Assembly: GCA_031415695.1 (NCBI GenBank)
Contig: JANOSH010000037.1
Coordinates: 1 to 64,000 of the forward strand
DNA from: JANOSH01 sp031415695
GTDB lineage: Bacteria > Actinomycetota > Acidimicrobiia > Acidimicrobiales > Ilumatobacteraceae
Reading direction: 5' to 3'
Length of the DNA stretch: 64,000 nucleotides
Below, one piece after another: positions 7,918 to 17,100 of this stretch (its first letter is position 1; each line of letters starts with the position of its first letter). Below the pieces are notes generated by a model. It saw nothing but the letters and a program-made list of their open reading frames with translations, was not told the origin of the DNA and ran no database searches. The position numbers and the translations under genes were made by a program.

Positions 7918-9093
7918 ATGCGCTGGCTCAACCACCACCGTCGCCTAGCCGACACGCTCCTGGCCGTGGTTCTTACCATCGCTGGAATATCCGGGCTGTA
8001 CTTCGACTCCGCCACGGTCGACGCCTCTGTACGGCCCACGAACGCCTTCGCAATGGCGCTCGTAGTGATCGCCTGCATGGCGCTCGCGGCGAGACGAGAT
8101 CAGCCCGCGGCTGTCCTCGCGGTATCGCTTGTCGCCGTAATGGCCCGCCAAGGTTTCGGCTTCATCGAAACGGCCGACACCGTGGCCGTCGCCATCGCCG
8201 CGTACTCCGTCGGGGCCCATATCGAGGTTCGCCGCCGAGCTCTCACCATTGCCGGGGCCACGATTGGCCTTCTCGTCACGCTCAACCTCAGCAGCGCCGC
8301 CATCCAGCAATCCGCCGAGCCGCTCGGGCTTCTTGTTGGCAACATGGTTTTCTACGGCGGTGCCTTCCTGCTCGGCGACAACATGCGCCGACGCCGCGTC
8401 AACATCGCCACGCTCGAAGAACGCAACCGTTACCTTGAACGCGAACGCGAACTGTTATCGATCAATGCCGTCAACGCTGAACGGGCCCGGATCGCACGCG
8501 AACTGCACGATGTTGTTGCCCACTCGGTCAGCGTTATCGCCGTTCAGGCTGGCGGCGCACGCCGTGTCATCGAAACCCACCCGGAAACCGCCTGCACAGC
8601 CATAGGCGTCATCGAAACCACCGCACGCGAAACGCTCGACGAACTTCGCCGATTGTTAGGGGTGTTGCGCAATGACGAGGCTGGCGAAGCGTTCGCACCA
8701 CAGCCGGCAATCAGCGACCTTGCCCATCTCATTGATGCCCAACCCGACCTCGCCATTCGCCATCGCATCGTGGGGGATCCAGTAGCGGTTCCCGCCCACG
8801 TCGACTTGTCGGGTTACCGAATCGTGCAGGAATCGCTCACCAATGTCCGCAAGCACGCCGGGCCCCACACCACCGTCGATATCGAAGTTCACTACCTTGA
8901 CGGCGCTGGCGTGTCCATCACTATCGAAGATGACGGGCGCGGGGCCGCTGCGCTCAAAACACTCAATGGTCACGGGTTGCGGGGTATGCGAGAACGCGTC
9001 GAATTGTGCGGCGGTGACTTGTCGGTTGGCCCGAGACCTGGCGGCGGCTGGCGAGTCCGAGCCGTGCTGCCCGTACAATTGGTCGAGCCATGA
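7918..9093 (+). CDS. NarL/DesK-type sensor histidine kinase
   Basis: A 391-residue membrane kinase. The first ~150 residues form about five hydrophobic segments (from LADTLLAVVLTIAGISGLYF to LVGNMVFYGGAFLLG), followed by a short coiled linker (ATLEERNRYLERERELL). The HisKA_3 box is ERARIARELHDVVAHSVSV, with phospho-acceptor His near residue 196. The HATPase domain shows the N-box VQESLTNVRKHA, IEDDGRGAA and GHGLRGMRERV. It lacks a large extracellular domain, so it probably senses a membrane-associated signal. Purine-rich GGAG precedes the ATG. Its TGA overlaps the start of the response regulator gene, and an ABC exporter follows, a layout common for cell-envelope stress systems. Confidence 0.93.
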   Translation: MRWLNHHRRLADTLLAVVLTIAGISGLYFDSATVDASVRPTNAFAMALVVIACMALAARRDQPAAVLAVSLVAVMARQGFGFIETADTVAVAIAAYSVGAHIEVRRRALTIAGATIGLLVTLNLSSAAIQQSAEPLGLLVGNMVFYGGAFLLGDNMRRRRVNIATLEERNRYLERERELLSINAVNAERARIARELHDVVAHSVSVIAVQAGGARRVIETHPETACTAIGVIETTARETLDELRRLLGVLRNDEAGEAFAPQPAISDLAHLIDAQPDLAIRHRIVGDPVAVPAHVDLSGYRIVQESLTNVRKHAGPHTTVDIEVHYLDGAGVSITIEDDGRGAAALKTLNGHGLRGMRERVELCGGDLSVGPRPGGGWRVRAVLPVQLVEP

Positions 9094-9770
9094 TTCGGGT
9101 GCTGCTTGTAGATGATCAGCAACTCGTGCGCGCCGGCTTGCGCATGATCGTCGAATCTGACACCGAGTTCACGGTCGTTGGCGAGGCCAGCAACGGGCAA
9201 GAAGCCATCGACACCGTTGCCCGATCCCGCCCCGACGTCATACTCATGGACATCCGTATGCCAGTGCTGGACGGCGTCGAGGCGACCCGTCGAATCTCGG
9301 GCCAAGCCGATGCTCCCCCGGTGCTCATCCTGACCACCTTCGACACCGACGACTTGGTGTTCGCGGCGTTGCGCGCCGGCGCCAGCGGGTTCGTCCTCAA
9401 AGACACACCACCCGAACAGCTCCTCGACGATATCCGGGTCGTGGTCAACGGCGATAGCGCCGTTACGCCCAGCATCACCCGGCGCCTCATCGAGCAATTC
9501 GCCCAAAACACTCCCCCGCCGATCAGCCCAGCCATCGCCGAACTCACCGACCGTGAAATGGACGTGCTCAAACTGGTCGCTCGCGGCATGTCGAACTCCG
9601 AAATCGCCGAGGCCCTCTTTCTCGGTGAAGCCACCGTCAAAACCCATCTCGGGCGGGTACTCGCCAAGCTGGGCCTGCGTGACCGAGTACAGATCGCCGT
9701 CTTCGCGTACGAGCACGGCCTAGTGGTGGCCGGACGCACCGATCCCACCCGCGACGATCCACCGAAATGA
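9090..9770 (+). CDS. NarL/LuxR-family response regulator
   Basis: A 226-residue two-domain regulator. The receiver has the acidic pair near its start (LLVDDQQLVRAGL), the phospho-acceptor Asp in DVILMDIRMPVLDGVEAT, Thr in LILTTFDTDD and Lys in GFVLKDTPPEQLL. The C-terminal LuxR-type helix-turn-helix is LTDREMDVLKLVARGMSNSEIAEALFLGEATVKTHL. It overlaps the kinase gene by 4 bases, so the two are translationally coupled and surely cognate. The likely target is the downstream ABC transporter operon, inferred from position. Confidence 0.95.
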   Translation: MIRVLLVDDQQLVRAGLRMIVESDTEFTVVGEASNGQEAIDTVARSRPDVILMDIRMPVLDGVEATRRISGQADAPPVLILTTFDTDDLVFAALRAGASGFVLKDTPPEQLLDDIRVVVNGDSAVTPSITRRLIEQFAQNTPPPISPAIAELTDREMDVLKLVARGMSNSEIAEALFLGEATVKTHLGRVLAKLGLRDRVQIAVFAYEHGLVVAGRTDPTRDDPPK

Positions 9771-9849
9771 TGACCCGTAACCAACCCCCGGGCTGACGCC
9801 CAAAATCCTTTCACCCCGCGACGCTCGACGTCATGACAAAGGAACCCCG

Positions 9850-10599
9850 ATGACCCTTAACCCTCCCTCAACCCTCACCGCTGCCGCCGGATCCGTCGGT
9901 GCCAGCAAGTACTACGGCTCCGGCGAAAGCGAAGTTCGTGCCATCGACGACATCACCGTGCAATTCGCGGCTGGCGAGTTCACCGCCATCATGGGCCCAT
10001 CAGGTTCGGGCAAGTCGACGCTCATGCATTGCGTCGCCGGTCTCGATCGCCTCACCGCAGGCGAGGTCTATATCGGTGGCACGTCTCTGTCAGGGCTCAA
10101 CGACAAGAACCTCACCCAGCTACGCCGAGACAAAATCGGCTTCATTTTCCAATCATTCAACCTGGTGCCTACCTTGTCGGCGTTCGAGAACATTGTTCTG
10201 CCGTTGTCGCTCGCCGGCCGCAAGCCCGACCAAACGTGGCTCGACCGGGTCATCGACACAGTAGGCCTACGAAATCGCCTCAGCCATCGGCCCAGCGAAC
10301 TGTCCGGCGGCCAGCAGCAGCGTGTCGCCGTCGCTCGGGCTCTCGCCAGCCGACCAGAAATCATCTTCGCCGATGAACCCACCGGCAACCTCGACTCCAA
10401 GACCGGCACCGAGATCTTGTCGTTCATGCGCCAAGCCGTGCGAGAGTTCAACCAGACCATCGTGATGGTCACCCACGACCCATCGGCCGCCGCATACTCC
10501 GACCGGGTCATCTTCCTCGCCGACGGCAAAGTGGTCGACGAAATGCGTAACCCCACGGCGGCACTCATCCTCGACAAGATGCGCGCGATGGGCGACTGA
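9850..10599 (+). CDS. ABC transporter ATP-binding protein (MacB/LolD family)
   Basis: A 249-residue ATPase. Walker A is GPSGSGKST (around residues 44-52), the Q-loop is FIFQSFNLVPTLSAFENI, the signature LSGGQQQRVAVARAL, and Walker B EIIFADEPTGNLDSKTG, with the switch His in VMVTHD. 'TGNLDS' and 'SFNLVPTLSAFENI' are typical of the LolD/MacB/FtsE group that powers FtsX-type permeases in mechanotransmission rather than classical transport. AAAGGAA precedes the ATG. Only 2 bases separate it from the first permease, so the three genes form one transporter operon, probably under the preceding two-component system. Confidence 0.95.
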   Translation: MTLNPPSTLTAAAGSVGASKYYGSGESEVRAIDDITVQFAAGEFTAIMGPSGSGKSTLMHCVAGLDRLTAGEVYIGGTSLSGLNDKNLTQLRRDKIGFIFQSFNLVPTLSAFENIVLPLSLAGRKPDQTWLDRVIDTVGLRNRLSHRPSELSGGQQQRVAVARALASRPEIIFADEPTGNLDSKTGTEILSFMRQAVREFNQTIVMVTHDPSAAAYSDRVIFLADGKVVDEMRNPTAALILDKMRAMGD

Positions 10600-10601
10600 T
10601 C

Positions 10602-13130
10602 ATGTTCAAGCTCGCACTTAAGATGATTCTGGGACGCAAACGCCGTCTCGCATTCTCTACCATCGTGGTCATCGCTGGCATCTCGTTCCTGGCTGGAACG
10701 CTGATGTTCACCGACACCATCCAACGCACGTTCGACTCGTTGTTTAGCGACGTCTTCAAAGACACCGACGCCTATGTCCGGTCCGACAAGACAATCGACC
10801 TCGGCTTCGGCAACGAGCTGCGCGAACGACTCGACGCCGGAGTCGCCGACGAGGTCGCCAAGATCGACGGCGTCACCAAGGCCGCTGGCTACATCCAAGG
10901 CTTCGGCCGGGTCGTTGGCAAGGACGGCAAAACCCTCGGTATCGACCAAGGGCCACCGAACTTCATCTCCAACATCCTGCCCGACGGCCTCACCCCGTGG
11001 CGTCTCACCCCGAATAGTCGGTACCCAAAAGACGGCAGCGAAGTCGCCATCGACACGGCTACGGCCAAACTCGGCAAGTACGAGATTGGCGACACTGTTG
11101 GGGTCACCAGCGCCGGCGGGACCAAACAACTCACTCTGGTTGGCACTGTCAAGTTCGGTACCTCCGACGGTAGCGGTGGCGGCACGTTCGCACTCACGGA
11201 CCTTGCGACTACACAAGAACTCCTCGGACCCGAAGCGGCCGGCAAGGTCGACGCTGTGCTCATCGAGGGCAAGAACGATCTCAGCCAACAGCAGGTGGTC
11301 GACAGGGTCAAAACCGGGGTGGGCACGCTCGAAGTCATCACCGGCAAAGCCATCTCGGAGGAGACCGCCAGCCAGGTGAAGCGGGGACTGTCGTTCTTCA
11401 CGACATTCCTACTGGCGTTCGTTGCCATAGCTTTGTTCGTGAGCGCGTTCGTCATCTACAACACGTTCTCGATCCTGGTCACCCAACGGCTGAAAGAGAC
11501 AGCCCTGTTGCGAGCCATCGGCGCCAAGCAGGGCCAAATTTTCCGGTCGATCGTGGCTGAATCCATCGTGGTCGGCCTGATTGGCTCGTTGCTCGGTGTG
11601 GTCGCTGGGGTGGGAATGGCCGTTGGTATCAAAGGATTGCTGTCGGCGTTCGGCATTGCCATCCCCACGAGCGGCCTTGTGTTGTTGCCTCGTACCATCA
11701 TCTTGTCGGTCATCCTCGGGGTTCTCATGGCAGTCGTGAGCGCAGTGCTGCCAGCCGTTCGAGCTGCCCGCACCGCACCGATGGCAGCGTTGCGAGACGT
11801 AGCCGCCGAATCTCCTGCTGCAACACCGGGGCGCATCATCTCTGGGCTCGCTGTTCTAGTTGCCGGGGCGGCGCTTGTCAGCTTTGGCCTCGCCGGGAAA
11901 GGTGCCATATACCTCATCGGCATCGCGCCAATCTTTATCGGGCTGTTCATTCTCGGCCCGGCCATTGCTCGGCCGATCGCCCGGGTAATTGGTTCCCCGT
12001 TGCCGAAACTCCAAGGCATCACCGGCACAATGTCACGTGAAAACGCCATGCGGAACCCGAAGCGAACCGCTCGCACGGCCGCAGCACTGCTCGTTGGCGT
12101 GGCACTCATAACGGGCGTGTCGGTCATTAGCTCATCGGCTAAGGCGTCCATCACTGATCTCGTCGGCAAACAGTTCACCGGCGACTTTGTCATCGAACCC
12201 TCCGACTTTGTTGGGCTCAGCCCGAAGATGACCGCCGAACTACGCACCGTCCCCGGCGTCACCGCGGTGTCGGCGTTGACGCTCATCCCCATCGAACTCG
12301 AGGGCAAAGGCACCCAACTCGTTGGCATCGATCCGGCTTCAGCGGCAAAGGTGTTCAAGCTCACCTTTGCGTCGGGAGGGCTGGACAAGCTGAACAAAGA
12401 CAGCATTCTGGTGTCGAAGAAGCGAGCCGCCAAGAAGAACTACCTCGTCGGCGACACTATCCCCGCCACAATGCTCGACGGCTCAGAACGAAAGCTCGCC
12501 GTCGGGGGCATCTACAACGAGGACGAGCTGTTCGGTGCATATCTGGTGTCGTCCGAGATGCAAGCCGGTTCAGGAGCCGACCTGTTCGACTTCAACATCT
12601 TCACCGTTCGCGATCCCCAAGCGAAAGAGGCCGACGTTCGGGCCGCCATCGACAACGTTGCCAAGGGCTACCCCAACGCCAAGGTGCGATCACGCCAGCA
12701 GTTCATCAAGGCACAAACCGCCCAACTCGATCAGCTGCTAGCCCTTGTTACGGCACTGTTGTTCCTGTCGGTGGTCTTCGCCCTGTTCGGTGTGGTCATT
12801 ACATTGTTCTCGAGCATCTTCGAGCGAACCCGGGAACTGGGCATGTTGCGAGCCATTGGCATGGACCGCGCCAAGGTACGGGCCATGGTGCGATGGGAAT
12901 CGGTCATCACCTCGTTGTTGGGCGTGGTGCAGGGCATCGTTGTTGGGCTCGGTCTCGGGTGGGCGGTCATGCGAGCGCTTCGCGACCAAGGCTTGAAGTC
13001 GTTCGCGGTGCCGGTGCCCCTGTTGATCACCTTCCTGATCGCCGGGTTCACCTCGGGCGTACTCGCCGGTGTGTTCCCAGCCTGGCGAGCAAGCAAGATC
13101 GACGTCATGAAGGCCATCTCGTCGGACTAG
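10602..13130 (+). CDS. FtsX-like ABC permease, first of two
   Basis: An 842-residue membrane protein with the duplicated MacB-PCD/FtsX plan. An N-terminal membrane segment (near residues 12-34) is followed by a ~230-residue extracytoplasmic domain and three membrane helices around residues 265-395 with the FtsX loop FSILVTQRLKETALLRAIGA. A central pair of helices (415-455) and a second extracytoplasmic domain follow, and the last FtsX helices are at about 705-835 with ERTRELGMLRAIGMDR. Such 10-helix permeases work with a LolD/MacB ATPase in lipoprotein release, antimicrobial-peptide defence or cell-wall control. The substrate cannot be determined. Confidence 0.92.
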   Translation: MFKLALKMILGRKRRLAFSTIVVIAGISFLAGTLMFTDTIQRTFDSLFSDVFKDTDAYVRSDKTIDLGFGNELRERLDAGVADEVAKIDGVTKAAGYIQGFGRVVGKDGKTLGIDQGPPNFISNILPDGLTPWRLTPNSRYPKDGSEVAIDTATAKLGKYEIGDTVGVTSAGGTKQLTLVGTVKFGTSDGSGGGTFALTDLATTQELLGPEAAGKVDAVLIEGKNDLSQQQVVDRVKTGVGTLEVITGKAISEETASQVKRGLSFFTTFLLAFVAIALFVSAFVIYNTFSILVTQRLKETALLRAIGAKQGQIFRSIVAESIVVGLIGSLLGVVAGVGMAVGIKGLLSAFGIAIPTSGLVLLPRTIILSVILGVLMAVVSAVLPAVRAARTAPMAALRDVAAESPAATPGRIISGLAVLVAGAALVSFGLAGKGAIYLIGIAPIFIGLFILGPAIARPIARVIGSPLPKLQGITGTMSRENAMRNPKRTARTAAALLVGVALITGVSVISSSAKASITDLVGKQFTGDFVIEPSDFVGLSPKMTAELRTVPGVTAVSALTLIPIELEGKGTQLVGIDPASAAKVFKLTFASGGLDKLNKDSILVSKKRAAKKNYLVGDTIPATMLDGSERKLAVGGIYNEDELFGAYLVSSEMQAGSGADLFDFNIFTVRDPQAKEADVRAAIDNVAKGYPNAKVRSRQQFIKAQTAQLDQLLALVTALLFLSVVFALFGVVITLFSSIFERTRELGMLRAIGMDRAKVRAMVRWESVITSLLGVVQGIVVGLGLGWAVMRALRDQGLKSFAVPVPLLITFLIAGFTSGVLAGVFPAWRASKIDVMKAISSD

Positions 13131-13147
13131 CTGAATCTGTCACAGAC

Positions 13148-13172
13148 CCGTGGCGCCGAATCGGCGCCACGG
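13148..13172 (+). terminator. strong GC hairpin between the two permease genes
   Basis: Perfect 12-bp arms (CCGTGGCGCCGA and TCGGCGCCACGG) around one base, which as RNA would form a 10-11-bp stem with a 3-5-nt loop. No U-tract follows. It may partly terminate or stabilise the upstream mRNA, and so set different levels for the two permeases. Confidence 0.5.
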
Positions 13173-13203
13173 CGAGGCGCGAAGTGATTGACTGGACGGC
13201 GAC

Positions 13204-15768
13204 ATGTGGCGACTAGCTCTGCGGGGCATCATTCAACGGCGGGGACGCCTCGTGTCCACGATGCTGGCTATCGTCCTCGGCGTCGGCTTCGTAGCCGGCG
13301 TTTTTGTGCTCACCGACACGATTCGGCAAACCTTCGACGACCTTTTCGGCTCCGTGTACGCCAAAGCTGAAACGGTCATCGAACCAAAGAGCGAGCTTGG
13401 CGGCCGTCTCAACAACGCCCCTAGACGTCTACCCGCCGACCTTGTCACCAAGATTGCCGCTATCGACGGCGTCGACGTCGCCCAGCCCTACGTCCGGGAG
13501 TTCGCCCAAGCCGTCGACATCCAAGGTGAACCAATCGGCGGCGACAATGCTCCGGCATTCGGCATCTCTTGGACCACCGACTCTCGCCTGAACCCGTGGA
13601 TCATCGCTCAGGGACGAGCACCCAGCGCCCCACGCGAACTCGTCGTCGACCGAACGACCGCCCGCCAAGGCAAACTTGACATTGGTCAAACCGTCAAGGT
13701 GCTAAGCCGAAATCCCACCGAAGACTTCACGCTCGTCGGCATCATGCGATTCGGCACTGCTGATTCGGCTGCCGCTGCCAGCGTCTTGGCGTTCGAACCC
13801 GCCGACGCCAACCGGTTGTTTGCTACCAACGGCACCGCCGACCAGATCTTGGTCATCGGCAAACCCGGTATTGGAGAGACCGAACTCACACGACGAATCG
13901 CACAGGTTGCAGCTACCGACCAGATCGATGTTCTCACCGGTTCCAGAGCCGCGGAACTTCGCCAAAACGACCTACGCCAACGCATCAACGGGTTCACCAC
14001 GTTCCTCCTGGTATTCGCGCTTGTGGCCCTCTTTGTCGGGTCGTTCATTATCTTGAATACGTTCTCGATCCTGGTCGCCCAACGGCGCCAAGAACTTGCG
14101 CTGCTTCGTGCCGTCGGCGCTAGCCGCGCACAGATCCGTTCCTCGATTCTCGCCGAGGCCATCATTATCGGCATCCTTGCGTCCGTCATCGGCATTGGTG
14201 TGGGCATCGGCTTGGCTCAGCTCTTGAAGGCCGTCTTCGGATTGTTCGGATTCTCGTTACCAACCGGCGCCGTCGTACTCAAGCCGCGCACCATCGTGGT
14301 GTCGCTCATTCTGGGCACGCTCATCACAGTCGTCGCCGCACTAGCCCCGGCCTGGCGGGCGGCCGGTATCCCGCCGGTGGCCGCCCTGCGCGAATCGAGC
14401 ATCGAGCCCCAACACACATCTCGGCTACGAGTACTCGTCGGCATCTTGATGGTGACCGTGTCGTTCGCTCTCGCAGTCGACGGTTTACGTCGAAGCGGCA
14501 ACCCCGCCGTCATCCGCGTTGGCATTGCCGGTGCCGTGCTCCTGATCGCCGGCGCCGTGTTGGGCCCGGTCCTCATCACCCTTATGGCCAAAGCACTACG
14601 CCGACCGTTGGGCTGGCGTGGCGTCAACGGCACCCTCGCCACCCAAAACGTCATCCGATCACCACGGCGGGCCTCGTTCACCGGGCTTGCACTCGTCCTT
14701 GGTCTCGCGCTCGTGGCCGCGTTATTGGTGTTCGCATCGTCGTTCAAGGGACTCTTGGAACGGACCGTCGAAGGCCAATTCAAAGGCGACTTCATCGTCG
14801 TCGGCCAAGGCTTCAGCGGGTTTTCCCCCGAGGTCGCAAAAGCCGTGGCCGCGACCGATGGCGTGGAAGCATCGGCATCGTTCCGGTTCGGCGTGTTACA
14901 ACTCGAAGGGCCCGACGGCACGAACAAGTCAACCGAGTTCATTGCTGCCGTCGATACCAAGAACTTTGCTCGAGTACTCGACATCCCAATGATCCAGGGG
15001 GCCATCCGCGACGTGGGTCTTGGTCAGGTGGCCATTGGCAACGACGAGGCGGCCGAGAAATCGTTGCGTGTCGGCGACCCCTACCCGGTGCGCTTCCAAC
15101 TCTCGGGCCAACAAGTCCTAACCATCACGGCGTTACTCGACGCCAAGAACGCCCAGGGCATCACCCAAGGCGCAACCCGCATCATCTCGCTTGAAACCTA
15201 CGACGCCAACATCTCACCACCCCTCGACGTCGCGGTCTATGCCAAAGGAGTCGAGGGGCGAAACAGTGTCGCAATCAAGCGCGCCATCACCGAGTCGCTC
15301 AAGAACTACCCCAATACCAAAGTGCTCGACCAGGCCGCATACAAGGCCTTCGTCAACCGCCAGCTCAACGGCTTCCTCGGATTCGTCTTCGTGCTGCTGT
15401 TCCTATCGATTGTTATCGCGGCCGTCGGCGTGGCCAACACCTTGAAACTTTCGGTGGCGGAACGCACCCGCGAACTTGGACTTCTGCGCGGCATTGGAAT
15501 GAGCCGCCGTCAGACCCGTTCAATGATCCGGCTGGAGTCAGTGGTGATGTCGGCGTTCGGAGCCGGTCTCGGTCTCGCCATCGGCGTCAGCTTCGGCGTT
15601 GCCCTCGTGCGGTCACTACGAAGCCAAGGCTTCACCGTCATCGTGGTGCCGTGGGCGCAGTTAGCAGTAGCGCTCGCCATCGCCGTTGCCATTGGATTGC
15701 TGGCAGCCATTGGCGCGGCGCGACGCGCAGCGCGCCTCGACATCCTCGCCGCCATCTCCACCCAGTAA
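13204..15768 (+). CDS. FtsX-like ABC permease, second of two
   Basis: An 854-residue paralogue of the preceding permease with the same order: N-terminal helix (LVSTMLAIVLGVGFVAGVFVL), extracytoplasmic domain, FtsX block with FSILVAQRRQELALLRAVGASR, central helices, second extracytoplasmic domain, and final FtsX block with AERTRELGLLRGIGMSRRQ. The two permeases are clearly related along their whole length, so the transporter is probably a heterodimer over one ATPase dimer. The ATG at 13204 follows a weak purine stretch. Downstream, the stop is 10 bases from the start of a small oxidoreductase gene. Confidence 0.92.
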   Translation: MWRLALRGIIQRRGRLVSTMLAIVLGVGFVAGVFVLTDTIRQTFDDLFGSVYAKAETVIEPKSELGGRLNNAPRRLPADLVTKIAAIDGVDVAQPYVREFAQAVDIQGEPIGGDNAPAFGISWTTDSRLNPWIIAQGRAPSAPRELVVDRTTARQGKLDIGQTVKVLSRNPTEDFTLVGIMRFGTADSAAAASVLAFEPADANRLFATNGTADQILVIGKPGIGETELTRRIAQVAATDQIDVLTGSRAAELRQNDLRQRINGFTTFLLVFALVALFVGSFIILNTFSILVAQRRQELALLRAVGASRAQIRSSILAEAIIIGILASVIGIGVGIGLAQLLKAVFGLFGFSLPTGAVVLKPRTIVVSLILGTLITVVAALAPAWRAAGIPPVAALRESSIEPQHTSRLRVLVGILMVTVSFALAVDGLRRSGNPAVIRVGIAGAVLLIAGAVLGPVLITLMAKALRRPLGWRGVNGTLATQNVIRSPRRASFTGLALVLGLALVAALLVFASSFKGLLERTVEGQFKGDFIVVGQGFSGFSPEVAKAVAATDGVEASASFRFGVLQLEGPDGTNKSTEFIAAVDTKNFARVLDIPMIQGAIRDVGLGQVAIGNDEAAEKSLRVGDPYPVRFQLSGQQVLTITALLDAKNAQGITQGATRIISLETYDANISPPLDVAVYAKGVEGRNSVAIKRAITESLKNYPNTKVLDQAAYKAFVNRQLNGFLGFVFVLLFLSIVIAAVGVANTLKLSVAERTRELGLLRGIGMSRRQTRSMIRLESVVMSAFGAGLGLAIGVSFGVALVRSLRSQGFTVIVVPWAQLAVALAIAVAIGLLAAIGAARRAARLDILAAISTQ

Positions 15769-15778
15769 GGACCCTTAC

Positions 15779-16168
15779 GTGGCCCACGACCCCAACAACC
15801 TGTCCGACGAAATGCTGGCCTTCCTGAGAGAACGGCACCTCGGCAACCTGACCACCATGCGAGCCGATGGTTCGCTACATATGTGCGCGGTGGGTTTCAT
15901 GTACGACCCTGACGATCACATCGTACGAGTGATCACGTGGGCCACGTCGCAAAAGGCCCGCAACGCGGCGCGCGGTGGGCGCGCCGCCGTCGGTCAAGTC
16001 GACGGCGGGCGTTGGCTCAGTATGGAAGGCCCGGTTCGCCTGGTGTCCGACCCGGAACGAACAGCGCTAGCCGTGTCGGCCTACGCCGCCCGGTACCGCG
16101 AACCCAAACAACGCCTCGACCGAGTAGCGCTAGAAATCTCGGTCGAGCACGTACTCGGGCGCTCCTAG
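15779..16168 (+). CDS. pyridoxamine 5'-phosphate oxidase-fold protein, probable F420- or flavin-dependent
   Basis: A 129-residue split-barrel protein resembling the actinobacterial F420-dependent family (TIGR03618-like). The pattern LRERHLGNLTTMRADGSLH, then the strand ending in VITWATSQKARNAARGGRAAVGQVDGGRWLSMEGPV, matches cofactor-binding split barrels in which K-x-RN-A contacts the phosphate. Start chosen at GTG 15779 because TAAGGA, overlapping the permease stop, gives a Shine-Dalgarno sequence and the domain begins soon after. The cofactor (F420 versus FMN) cannot be decided by eye. Its stop overlaps the stop of the convergent Nei2 gene by 4 bases. Confidence 0.75.
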   Translation: MAHDPNNLSDEMLAFLRERHLGNLTTMRADGSLHMCAVGFMYDPDDHIVRVITWATSQKARNAARGGRAAVGQVDGGRWLSMEGPVRLVSDPERTALAVSAYAARYREPKQRLDRVALEISVEHVLGRS

Positions 16169-17031
16169 CGCCCGACGGTGGCGGCAGGTCCGAACCAACG
16201 GTCGCTACGACGAGGTGCGTCGGGAAGCTCGACCGTTGGAGGACCAAGGCGAACCTGGCAGCCTGGGCACCAGAAGGTCGCCCGCGCATGTTCGCCGTGA
16301 CGGGCTACCGCAATGGTGTCGCCACAACGTAAACACGGCTTGTTATGGCGGCCGTACACCGCCAACCCCGTGGGCGAACGGTCGTAGGTGACCCGGTTGA
16401 CGATGTCGATGTTATTACGCAACATTCGCGAGGCCGCCGCGAACAAAAACATCAACTGCTCCGAGTCAAGCGCACCCACCGGGGTCTGCGGATGCACCAA
16501 ACATGCCCACAGCACTTCGCTCTTGAACACGTTGCCGACACCGCACGCAACGCGCTGATCGAGCAGCACATCGGCGAGAGGGCGAAGGGGATCGCAGTAC
16601 CGAGCACTACGCCCAACACACACGGCTAGATCAGCATCAGCGCGACACAGGTCCGGGCCGAGTCGGCCCATACCCGGATGCCACTGCGAAATCTCGGCCC
16701 GATACGTGTCGACAACGGGAGCGTTGAAACACACTGCCTCCCAAGTATCGGATTCGATCACCACTCGTGCCTGGCTGGGCGACTTGCGCCAAATCTCGCC
16801 ATGGCGATACAGATGCCACGAACCAGTCATGCGCATATGGGTGTGAAGAACCACACCGTCATCCCAGCCAATTTCGAGATGCTTACCTTTACTCTCAACC
16901 CACTCGGTGACAGCACCGACCTTGGGGGCGTGACCTACCAGACGATGGGCGGTAAATTGCCGCACCGGTTTTCCCAGCAATGCTGCACGGAGTGCCGCTG
17001 CCGACCGATAGATGGTGTCGCCTTCAGGCAT
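16165..17031 (-). CDS. nei2: endonuclease VIII-like DNA glycosylase (Nei2/Fpg family)
   Basis: A 288-residue base-excision-repair glycosylase/AP lyase. It begins MPEGDTIYRSAAALRAAL: Pro2 is the Schiff-base nucleophile and Glu3 the general acid. The conserved Lys loop is VESKGKHLEIGWDDG, and the helix-two-turns-helix region includes LLDQRVACGVGNVFKSEVLW. The C-terminal zinc finger CLRCGDTIA...FWCPGCQ holds four cysteines. MPEGDT and the finger match actinobacterial Nei2, which removes oxidised pyrimidines. It lies just downstream of lhr on the same strand (about 70 bases), a neighbourhood also seen in mycobacteria, so the two are probably co-transcribed. Confidence 0.93.
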   Translation of the reverse strand: MPEGDTIYRSAAALRAALLGKPVRQFTAHRLVGHAPKVGAVTEWVESKGKHLEIGWDDGVVLHTHMRMTGSWHLYRHGEIWRKSPSQARVVIESDTWEAVCFNAPVVDTYRAEISQWHPGMGRLGPDLCRADADLAVCVGRSARYCDPLRPLADVLLDQRVACGVGNVFKSEVLWACLVHPQTPVGALDSEQLMFLFAAASRMLRNNIDIVNRVTYDRSPTGLAVYGRHNKPCLRCGDTIAVARHGEHARATFWCPGCQVRLGPPTVELPDAPRRSDRWFGPAATVGR

Positions 17032-17100
17032 TGGTACAACGATACGCCGAACAATCGCGCGGTGGTGGCATGCCGAACGACCTAGGTCGCCCCGGACGGT

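Noticed and set aside
15569..15760. Additional ABC or toxin genes hidden in antisense of the FtsX permeases
   Set aside because: The Ala/Thr/Arg-rich antisense frames are continuous only because of codon bias in the permease genes.
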